Assembly: GCF_019059575.1 (NCBI RefSeq)
Contig: NW_024881840.1
Span: 558,001 to 622,000 of the forward strand
Direction of reading: 5' to 3'
Origin: Amphibalanus amphitrite
Lineage: Eukaryota > Arthropoda > Thecostraca > Balanomorpha > Balanidae
Length of the DNA stretch: 64,000 bases
The notes under the pieces were generated by a model. The model did no database searches. It had not been told where the DNA came from and worked only from the letters and a program-made list of their open reading frames with translations. Shown piece by piece: positions 34,801 to 46,800 of this stretch. The position numbers were made by a program, and so were the translations under genes. Numbering within the stretch: position 1 is the stretch's first letter; each line of letters begins with the position of its first letter.

Positions 34801-37800
34801 GCTCCCGCCTCGAGCTCCGGCAGCTTCTCGTTCGGCAGGGCAGTGACGGGCGCGAGTACGCTGGTCCAGTCTGTGGCCACCAGTCCGGCCCCGCCGGCCA
34901 CCACCACCACCAGCCGGCCGGAGACGCTGCCGCCGGCCACCGAGTGGCCGCAGAGCTTCCCCTCTGTCACAGAGTGGCCGAAGAGCTTCGCCTCTGTCAC
35001 CGAGTGGCCGCAGACCAGTCCTGCTGCCGAGCCACCAACCAGCCACACATCTCTGAGCGGCGGACAAACCTTCTCCCACAGCCAACAGCAGGGCTCCGTC
35101 GGTAACAGCATTCAGGAAACATCCCGGGTCACGCAAAAGCAGCCTTCTTCTAAGAAGTCCTCATCCTCCTCGACTTTCTCGTCATCCTCCTCCCAGAACA
35201 GTTTGGACTCGGGCCGTTCGGCAGGTTCTGGCCGCAGCTTCGGCTCCTCCTCGGGCACCAACACCTTCTTCCGCACCGGCGGTGTGAGAGGCTTCGAGTT
35301 CCAGCAGGAGGGCGGCGTCATCACACGCTCGTCACACCTGCGTGGCTTCGACACCCGGCTGCCGGCGTTCCACGAGAACGTGGTCATCAGCGACCCGGTG
35401 TTCAGCAGCAAGGACATCAAGCCTGGATTCACGTGAGTACACATCGATCATGGACGCACCAGTCCGTGTCCCGGCTGTCGTTATTGTTGACCTTTGGTGA
35501 TGGCTAGCTGGGGCCTTTGGTGATGGGCGGCTGATCATTTATCAAACTGGCTTGATTTAGTTATTCATTACTAGTGTTAATTTATTGTTTAACGGTTATT
35601 TTCGTCACCATGTTAGTTAGGTAATTATCATCGTAGACGTGGCTGTGCTCGTCTACTGCTGCTGAAAGTGACCGAATCTTGAGCCGCCACTAAGATACCA
35701 CCTATGTCCGTTTAGATTGTTCCATGGGTTTATCGTAGATAGGTATTTGTAGGATTGGGTAAATGCTTAATTGTTTAGTCTCGTTGTGAAATCCCCATTC
35801 CTCAATATTACCTGTGTAATTGTGTATGTTTCTGGAAACTATACATAGGTACTAAACAATGATTGGAATATGCAAGTCTCGTTCCGAATATTGACAAGAA
35901 TGATGCACAACGCTCACGTTGGTCCTAGCCCTGGCGGTTTTGGTAATCAAGTGGGATGTCAATTAACCCGGCCGGGCCCGGGGGGTAATCCCAACCACCG
36001 CAGCCCGGGGGGGGCGTTTTTCGCCCCCCCCTGTCTAACTCCGTAAATAAGGGAGCTATGGAAATAAAAGCGGTACCAAACGAAAGGTCCTTACGAGACG
36101 ATTCTAAAGCACCTAAAATTTTTGACCTCAGGTCAATTTTCAAGGTCAGAGGTCAAGGTCAAAGGCAAAAACCGGCACATGTGTAGTGATCTCAAAGTAA
36201 GCCTTCTAGAGGACGGCAGGCTGCTTCAAACCGGCAAAATTAGGTGTCAAACAAAAGACGAGAATCTGAGAATTCCGAAAATGTGCTTAAAATTAAAGGT
36301 CAAGGTCAAGGTCACGCTCAAAATTGACCTCAAACTTGGCACTTTTTTGCACATGTTGCGTGCTAGCTTCCAAGATGTTTTGAAGTGTTTTGAGGCTTAT
36401 CAGTTCCCTATTTGTGGTTCATCTTACGATACAAGGCTGCTCAAAGGTCAAGGTCACAGAAGAGTATCCCTGCTAGAGGCTATTTCACTGATTCAAGCTA
36501 GTAATAATAAATAAGACAATTTCGCCGTCCAGAAGCTCTAAATGAAGACTTAGAGGAAACTAGATGCCAGATTCGTGATCAGCGGGTACAAATCCGTCAT
36601 AAATGACCTCTCATGTGTCAAGGTCAACCAGAGGTCATTCGAGGTCACATGAGGTCAACATAAAACTTGACCTTTTCCGAACAAAATATATATCATTCGA
36701 CGCGGCTTGACAAGGCGAATGCGATGGTACCATTGCCGTAGCTCTAGGACCTTTTTTGTCGAAGTTATTTGCGAAAAACTAAAATCACATTTCGGGGTCG
36801 TTGACCTGACCTCTGACCTCAGGTCACCAAAACCATTTTTCTATTTTTTTCTAGGTCAAACGCTACACAACCGTGCTCGTAATTTGTCTTTATCTCTAAA
36901 ACTCTATTTTTAGCAGCTATTTGAAGTTTGCGCCTGTGACGCCGAAGTTTGCCGTGCAGGGGTCTACAAAAATGGACCTTGTGACGTCATCAATGGGGCT
37001 AGGTCCAAATTTTTTACTTCAGAAGATGTCAAATTGATGGGGGAAAAGGTACTGAAAGTTTCGCTTTCCTATCCCTAAGCGTTCGGGAGTTATCGCAAAT
37101 ATTCGCCAGGGGGGGCGAAAAACGCCCCCCCCCCGGGCCCGCGAGGGTTAAATCATTTATCATTAGCTTTATCGTCGTTCCGCTATCGAAACATTGTTTC
37201 TTACATTCAATGGATTCCTCCCTCCATATCAGCACTCAGCAGCCCATTACGTTCGCCACATTAGTCTTCAGCACTCGGCACTGCGCGACCCTGTGCTTCC
37301 GATGCGAGGACGGCATCCCAATTACCCCCGCCGCAGGATTCATCGGTATTGTCATCGAGGCCTTCCAATCGGAACGGCTGGCTGAGGTCCAATGGAGCAT
37401 ACCCTGGGAGCGAGCTGCGGAACAGATGAACAGATATAATGGCAAAATGAAAACATATCAAATCTCTGTTGCTTTTCTAGGTCAGGAAGGATACAGTATG
37501 TTATTTTCACTAGAATTTTCTTTTAAGAATTGATATATGCTAGTTTTGTTTTATTTTTCACATTCGAGCACATGTTAAACATATTGTTTTATAGACGGTC
37601 CCGACGTTCGAGTGAGTCGTGGTCTGGCTGACCTCCCCTCTCGGCGGAAGCGCATGCACATGAGCTGCGCTGGTGGTCTGCCGGAGGGTCCCGCTGCGGT
37701 CCCTCTCGGCCGGCGCCGTTCGAGGCCGCCTGTGATACCGGTCCTCGCGGAACAGTCCGAGGGAGGCTCCGGATGGTACGGCGGCCTTCAGAGTACCACC

Positions 37801-40800
37801 CCCGTCCCAGACGGGCCTGGGGAGCGGCGGAAGCTGCCGAGAGGCCGCGTCTGACCGTCTGCCGTTTATCTCCGCCGCTCATGGAGCCGGCATCTCTGCC
37901 CGCTGGCGGACGCCAGGTGCGCGCTGGGGAGGGTACCGGCGGCCCGACCTTGGTCTGACGGACCCGGTCGAGGAGGTCGGCTCGGTCTCACCATGAGTGC
38001 TGTGGTCAGAAGGGAAGGAGGTGGACTGGCGCGGTGGAAGCCGAGGGCAGTTTTTACCTACCCTGTCAGACGGTCGGGACGGTCCATATGAGTCAGATCC
38101 GGTAAGGGCCCGGCCCGGTGACTGGCGAGCCCAGTTGGGAGCTGTCGGTACCGGGGGGCAGGGGGAGTAACTCAGACTCAGACCTGGTCGGACCGACACT
38201 AGCTCACCATTTGGTGAAGGTCGCTGGGTCACAGGTCAGCCTGGACACAAAAGCGCCGGGGCCCGCGGCCCATCCGGTTCCGACTGGTGACGTCACCTTC
38301 CATATGACGTCACCAGAGGTGTGTCACGGCGTTCCTGGCGCCGCCCTTCTCTCTCCTCGTGGGCGAAAAGGCCACGTCAGCAGCCCTGCGTCGTTTCCGC
38401 CCCTTCCACTTGCTAACACGGGGTGCTGACAGTCGCGAAGGGCTGCTTTCTTTCGCGCTGCGTTGTTCCTATTGCGTGCGTCGTCTCGGTTCTGACCACT
38501 AACATACATAATCCAAGTGGGATGCATGGTTGCTGTCACCTCTTAGCGTCGCAGACAATACCATCTGCAATGCATTTCACACGGGCCCTCGTGGAGAGCT
38601 TTGCATCAGACCTCTTAATTACGAGCGAAACCGGCGACGAAAGAGAAACAAACAAGTCAGCTGTTGCGGCATCGTCCTCGGCACAGTGCACACTGCCCTG
38701 TCGCTCTCTGTTCCTCTCGCTGTCACCCGTTGACATGTCTTTCTCGAGCGTCGGACGGCGGCACGCGGCACGCGCGGTGCAGCTGCGGGGCCGCTCTGTG
38801 ACGGCTGGGGACGGTTTCGCCGGCAGTTCGGTCCCGCTCGGGCGACGAACACTTTGTGGCCGAGTCCGTGTCACCACAGTGTGGTTAGGCGAGTTTCGCA
38901 CACCTTCATCTCCGACCGCCGGCCACGGGGTGTGAGCTGGTAACGACACACTGGGTGCCGACCGCCAAATGCCGCGGCCGCGCCGTTTGCCCGCGGCGCG
39001 GTCTGCAAATCACCCGGAACGACGGGGGGGCTGGTGGGAGTCGGTGTCATCGCGGGTTTCTACCTCGCAGTGAAATGAGCCAGAAGTTGTCAACGCCTCA
39101 GGTGATTTAAACAAGAAGATTTTAGCAGATGCCGAACTTTTCTGCTTCTGTATTTCTTTCTAATAATTTGTCTTTGTCAACTTTTGACCAATGATGAAGT
39201 GAAAATATTGGCTATTATTTATTATTATTGCGTAATTAATGTCAACATTCATAAAACAGTACGTAGAAGTCGTAGGCGCACACCGCATACACTTGAAATC
39301 CACGATGGCTGCACAGCATTCGCGGTTAACCCTCTGTGGAAGTTAAAGGCCTTTTATGCTCGCTGGCTGAAATGCGTAGGCGATCGAGTACGCAACATTT
39401 ACCGAGGTTGGCAAATAATGGCATTCGTTTCATCACTTGAAAAATTCCTTGCTGACCTAGAACGGACTTTGTCTTTTCTGCCATACGTTATGTCTTGTGC
39501 AGGATTTTAAGTGGGTAATGTTTAGTCTTGTAGAGGTAAATAATACGTTTCCAAAGAAACAGGCACTCGTGTGCACTCTAAGAGAACCGTTTCGGTATTT
39601 CATAACGCACCTCTACTCGACTGTTTATTTTCCCTAACACCATTAGCCCGTAAATGGCTGGCTGTCTGCGGGTACCCATTTATTAATGCCGGCGCTCCTT
39701 GAGGCCAGTAATTCACCGCTGATTATACTTCTTTGATCGGGAAGCCGGCGAGCAGAGTCCATAGGTTGATTATGGAGGCGGTACAGACAGGTTGTCCTTT
39801 GTCAGATGTCGTAACATGACAGACGAAGGTCCCCAGGTGCGCGTCTTTGCCACTCTCCAAACGCGGCTCCATTCAACTTCAATTCCTCAACAAGCAATTT
39901 CATTAGTCTCACACAATGCATTAAGCTCTGTTTTATTGGTGCCTGTAACATAGCGTCACATCCAGCGCAAGAACCCCTACAAAAATACTTGCCGCATAAT
40001 GCACCTATCTGCATATGACGAGGGTGATTAAACGCGCTGGCGTCCGCGCTGCCCTGATCATTAGCCATGGCAGGCTGGCCACACTGCAGGGCCCGAGGGC
40101 AGGTTTCGTCACTGGCGTGTCACACCGGCACCTGCACTGTGACACGCGGCAGACGTGGGAGCGTCACTACCCGTGACGGCCGGCCCATAACGGGCTGTGA
40201 CGGCTGACCTGACCTAACCCAGTGCCCAGGTCGGCCGCAGCTTGAGCATCTATAGGTATGATAATTTGATCTAATTTTGTTGTTTATGGCATTTTCAAAT
40301 AATAATGTGTTCAATCTTATATAGTGTTGGTTGCAAACACTAAAAAATATGCAAAAAAAGGAAAGAATAATGACTTTATCAGTTTGAAAGCCATGTTTTC
40401 AAAATGTATTTAAGGTTAGGCACCTGTTTCACATCCAAATTCCAATTATTCCGTTATAATTCGTTTTTTTTTATTTGAACCGTGAACGTATGATTTTTGC
40501 ACAAAATACCGGAAGTTCTGCATTTTATCATATAACTACCTGCGCACTGCGCAGTAACCCCGCCATTGCCAAACTGGCCACCTCGACACTGCGATGTCCG
40601 TGTGGGTGGACGGCTGCCAGGGGGCGAGGGTTGACACCGAGCCATGCCCACTGCCGACCTCTTCTTGCAGACAGCACTTTCACTGGCTCGCGCCGCTCCT
40701 ATAGTCGCGAGACAACGGCCTGTATGTATATCAGAACAGCGCTGAGCTATGACGGCGGCTCAGGAATTGGTGACGTGTGTCTGGGTGTGATCCTGTCTCC

Positions 40801-43800
40801 TAATTAAGAACGTGTGAGGACCCTTGGCGGCGTTATTTATCGATTGGTCAACCTGGGCTGAATCTATCATTCGTGACCGTTAATTATCGTGACATATGTA
40901 GTGCTTTCTTCTAACAATCGGTCACGACTCAGGGCGGGGGTGATCGGTTGTCCGTCCGTCTCCGGTCTCGTGAGAAGGCTCCCATCAGCCCTGAGAGGGG
41001 GCCTTAAATGGTAATCGGCATTGTTGAGGACAGAACAAACGGTGCATCGATCAGTTATTGGTGTTCCGACTTTCCGAAGGTCCATGCTTATCTATGAAAA
41101 CTGGTTCGAACAGTCCGCTCCAACAGTGGCCTCTCGAATATTTTATTGTCAAAGTAGCGGGTTGAAGTTATCTGCGTTATCTAAAAAGGTGTGCCTCAAT
41201 GCCCTCGGATGTTTGGTTCTCACTTCTCTGGGCTCTGTCAAAGGCTGAGTCATCTTCACCACTCTCAGATGAATCAATTCACCGCCTTTAGCCCTTTGAG
41301 CGAATATGTGCGTTCACGAGCCTGTGTGATGAAGAGAGCCACTCGACAGCGCACGCCGCACTCCTTACATATTTCACTGAGTAAAACCGCGGCACGCTAT
41401 TCACATATCTCATCAGATAAATCCAGCGTCGTTGCTTGTCCTGCAGCTCCAGTCACTCGGCAGTAGCTGAATGCCGACACATTGTTCGTGAGGTCCCGCT
41501 CTTAGAGAGGGCTTGTCGCTGGAAGGCCCCTGCCGTGCGGTGGGGACTCTTCACGGCTGGATTTGACGGCACGAGCCCGTAGGTGGACACGCGGCCGCTC
41601 ATCTTACAGATGATGTGTAACCACAGAGTGGTGTCGAAACACAGTCGCTCACGTGCGTCAGTTTCCGTTTTGCGTTCGTCGGTATGACGGCGGGGGCAGT
41701 CGATTACCATGAGACTGGCATGCACATCGAACCACGCGGCACACTGGTTGCGTAACGCAGCCGGCGGAAACTGTAGAATTATACAAATCATGCTCCAAGA
41801 TGAAATCACAGGTCAGATAAGACTTATTGCGTCTGGCCACACGCTATGACGGCCTCTCTTCGCTCTTGCGTGCGGTAATTTAACACATTTGTCGGTTCCT
41901 GTTAGCCTAATTTGTCATGAAAGCAGGTCAGAGCACAGCTATCGTTAAAGAGAATGAAAATCATGCAATCTTTACTATAATTACTGATTTTACCATCTAG
42001 GACAGTCCCATTGTGAATATTCGTGCTCGCCTCTAGGCTAAAGACAAGCTGCTGCCCTTGGCTCTCTCACAGAACCCAGCCGAGCAGTGGCCTTCAGCCG
42101 AACCCTCCGTTCCATTGCCTGTTCCTTTATGGGACACGATCTCCCTCAGTGCGGTACCGTGATGCCGGTCATGGATACTGTGGATCAAGACGTCATAAGA
42201 TCAAGATCTGACTGAGAAAGGAGGCGACTAATTGGTTTTAGGTACGGGTGAGCTGTGCTCTCAGTTAATGGCCAAATCCTGAATTCTTATGAGCTGATCA
42301 ATCTCTAATTTGGTGGTTGAAGTCATCGACTTAAGCATGTGTGCCAATTTAGAATCTTGAAGATACCATTTGCCATCCCAAACATCATGTTTTTTCACGC
42401 CTTGCATGATGCATGTTTTATAGAATAACTGTTTTGAGCCTTAACCCTCGCACGACCAGGCCATTTCTCATAACACGAACGACCAGGGGGGGGGGGTTGT
42501 TACGACCCCCCCTGGCGTTTCGAAACGGAAGGTCGTAGAGCTTAGCGGAAAAAACCAACGGATTGCTCTCAAAGAGATCTCGCGATTGGTGGTATATTTT
42601 TTGGTCCTAGGTCAACATTTGACCTACTTTTGACCGGTCAAAGGTCAAATTTTCGGAAAAATAGACTTTTTTCAACTTTCGGCGGCGATTGCGGCAAAAT
42701 GGTGGGAAATATCGACTTGAAACCTTCACTATCGTGTTCCTTGATCAATTCTCTATCGTTTGGTATGTATTTCGTTTCTCTAGCTCTAAAAATGGCGCGT
42801 TGGGAGCGCCGGAAGTCGGCAAGGTCACAGTCGGCGGCAGAAATTCGAAAAATCAAAATTTAAATTTTTGAAATCTGATTGTATTTTTGGATTTGGGAGG
42901 TCCATTTGCTCCCTATAGAAGCTAATATTGCTGCATATTCCCATTGAGGTGACAAGAATTAGCAATATAGTGGTTCGGGCGCTTTTCAAAAATAGTGCCG
43001 GACGCTGTTCCTCTTGTGACGTCATAGCTCCGTGACCTGACCTGACCCGGTCAAATTTCTTATACCATATGATAGCCAATACTTGCCCCAACATGCATGG
43101 GAAGTTTCATCACGATCCATCAACCGATGTCCGTACCACCGGCAGGAAACCTCGGGCGTTGGCACTCAGTTTGTGAAAATCCGGCCGGAGGCTGTACCTC
43201 TTATGGCGTCATAACTCCGTGACCTGACATGACCCGATCAATTTTTTTCGGCAAAAGATGCGCAAAGGTTGCCCCAGAGGGTATGGAAAATTTCAGCCCG
43301 CTACGACAAGCCGTTTAGCGTGCACTTCGAAAAAACCTCAGGGGGGGGGGGGTTGATACAACCCCCCCCCCCCTAGGCGTTCTAGGGTTAAAGTGAAGTT
43401 TAATTGAAATGAGAAATATCGTCAAGGAATGTGCCTGACTTTATATAAGAATACGATTTGAGCGAATATGGGATAAAATGCAATAACTCTTTTGACATTC
43501 CCACTTCTATAAATGCCATTTTCTGCACCTGTTTGGTGCGTTTTTTTCTACCTATAAAGTGGGGGATCAAATACTTGTTCAATTTACTTCGTCTCGCCAA
43601 CGAACAATAAATTCATGCTTGAGTACCAGACAAGTTTCGTCACAATCCTATTCCCAAATTTGACTACCAAATTGAGTTACAAAACACCTTCACACATATT
43701 GCAAGAGTGGCCCTTCCATTCAGCAGCCATCAGATTTGGTGCGTTCCATGCAAATCAGAGATGAGGTTGGCTTTGCAGTGCAGCAGATGTATAAGGCATG

Positions 43801-46800
43801 GCACAGGATCTGTCCGTCTGCCGGTGGATCGACGCGTTGTATCAGATAGCCCACACCATTCCACTGGCAGGGACAAGTCAAGAGGGACGAGACGGGATGG
43901 GACAAAGTGCGACAGAGCCAGAGGGGACGGGGGGACGGGCAGGGACGGGAGTAGACAGACGGGGAGGAGACTGCGATGTCGCATCACCGTCTATCCCTGA
44001 CAGCGTTGCTGGGGGTCGCCCATTGCGACAGACACGTTATAGCATAGGGCTTGGCCGCCCGGGCCGGTTCCTGCTGTTGCTCAAGCCGGCTTTATACGAG
44101 TAGGGAAAGGGAAATGAATACAAATTGATGGTCAGTGAGTGTAAAGTGTCAAGATGCCCACGCCGAGTCAGTGTTCCGCTGGGTAGTTGATGATGCCCAC
44201 CGTCAGGCAGAGTTGCTAATCACTAGGCTCGAGAGCATCATCAGCCGCGGGCTATGAACGTTCGAACGCCGTAAAACGTGGTCTGTATACATACAGGACG
44301 CGTGTCCTAGCGGACAGTGATGGTCATGAATGTAAGCTTTATAAGCGGGCGTTGACAGGTACTGACGTCCATTCCAAAGAATATACCCGGAGCATCCGTC
44401 TTCGTTTCATCGTTCATTTGCCATCGCAGAGCGTGAATGGCTGCTCATTATGATAATAGCAGAGGTGTGCAATGTGCATCATCAACGTGAGATGTAAGGC
44501 CAGTGATGTGCCTCTTGCGCCATGATTCGGCTCGGGTACGGCGTCCATACACTGCCGTGCGGCAGTCCTCGGAATACCAATGGACCGGTCTAATTATGAT
44601 GAGACTTTAGCCATACGGGAGTGCACGAATTGCGTGTTTTATTAACCCTCGCCCGCACATGCCATTTTCCCATCCTAGAACGCACATGGGGGGGGGGGGG
44701 TGGTTGCCACCCCCCCGCGCCATTTCGTTCCTGTTGGAGATAGAGCTTAGCAGTAAAGACAAAAAAGATTCTTTGGGAAGAGACGAATCCAATGATACCC
44801 AGTTTTACCTTCTCAGGTCAGTCATTGACCTTCCAGGTCAGGTCAAACTAAAAAATGTTGCTGTTTTGGGTCACCGTTGGATATCAAGTGCGCTGCTTAT
44901 CAAATACCGATGACGATGCTGTTTTCTGGTGCCAAGCCAGCTAGAACCTCTTTGTCACACTATCCGACCAGAATTTTGCTGCTGAGGTCATTTCAGGTCA
45001 AGTTAGGTCAAGGTCAATTATATGTGTTTGTATGTCTGTGTGTGTCTGTGTGTATACTGATGTGTGCACCGATTGTTTTTGGGTCCATATCACATGAAAT
45101 CATGATCTGAGAAGCTTTTACCAAAAATGCAGTCAAAAAACTTCACAAAAAGTAAATTCAGCTTGCCTAAAACGCAATTATCTTAGATGACCTAGGTTGA
45201 CCTTGACCCTGACCTTGACCCCTGTACATCGTCGAACAACATGTTCCATGATAGGTGGGAGGTAAGACTGGCAAAAAAGGCCGAAATCAGGGTGTCAAAA
45301 GCTCACAAGGCCCATGGCAAACGCAAGATGTTGAGAATTGGCCATTTGGGTCATGACATGACCTGAAAAACAAGGTCATATCTCCGAAACCAAAAATCAC
45401 AGAAACTTGAAATTTTCAGTGGACATCAAGAATGGATAGACGAGCAGCTATACGAAAAATCAGCCTTCTAGCTCTAAAAATGTTGAGTGCAGAGCAGAAA
45501 GACTGCCTGGGGGGGGGGGGGTGGCAACCACCCCCCCCCCCCATGTGCGGGCGAGGGTTAACTGACGTAGATCAACACCCTGCCCAAAACTCATCACCGG
45601 CTTTGGAACTTTCTTCCCTTCTCCTTTCACTATATCTGTTGCCTAGCCCCCGCGTTATATATTAAATGTCCAACAAAAGTTTAGCCTTGACATAAACAAG
45701 ATCTGTCCTCTAACTTAATTTCCACCCGACCGATAAGTTCAGCTCGTGTGGCACCCCATCACCGCACGGTCAACAATACCCCGTAATCCCGTGCGCGCTC
45801 CTCACGCAGCTCCCAGAACCTGTACCTGCTGCCGGCATCTGGCTGACCCCGCCGCCCGTCTCCGTACTGCAGGTGCGAGGGAAGGCCGTACGGCTACTAC
45901 GCCGACGAGGCCAACGACTGCAGCATCTTCCACATCTGCCAGCCCGTGGACGTCTCCAGCGTCAGCAAGTTCTACACTCGTTACAGGTTTGTCAATGTGG
46001 GCAAAACGCTCACAAGATTCAGGCAAACCGCAAAATTAATAATAAATTAATGATAGGAAGCCCTACCGGGTAGGTATTGCAATGTGTCCATGGCCGGTAC
46101 CTGACCGAGACAGAAATACGGACCAAAATATGGAAAAGAATCCAGTTGTGCACCTGACAAAGGAATGTCTATCTGAACCGCAACATTCTGGAATTCCTAT
46201 TAGCCATGGCCCATATTTTTCCGATGCTCTGATATGTATATTCTGTGGAGGAGAAGCGATTGATGTCAAAGTTTCCAAGCCCAAGACCAGCAAACCAGCA
46301 AAGAAGCTAGTGGTTTTATTGTAATTCAATTGAAATGCCTGATGACTAGACCTTCCAGCAGATTTTGCATCCATCATGTCATCTCCCAGCATTACCATGT
46401 GCGATGTGCAAGTAGGTAAATCATGCTGCAAGGACAGTAATGGCGTGGTGCGTCTGCCCAGCGGCGATTCCCACGCATAGGCCTGCTCACGGTCACGTGT
46501 ATAATTATGCGGTGCGCTATTGAGTACGCATCGAGCAAACGTCCAATTATCTCCCTTGCGCCGCCGGACTTTTCCTTTCACGTCGTACCGTCACAGCAAG
46601 ATGATTTGTTTCACATGGAGTTGGCTCCTCACCTGCCGTTTTCACTCTTCATGGAGCATAGCCGTGGCGGCAGCATGAAAAACCCACTTGCGGTGGATAT
46701 TCTTTCCCAGGGCTGACGGTCTTCCCTGCCGCTGCTCGCTGGCAGAGAGCGCTATTCTGCAGCGCTGTTGTCTGGCCAAACCACGACCCACCGAGCCGGC

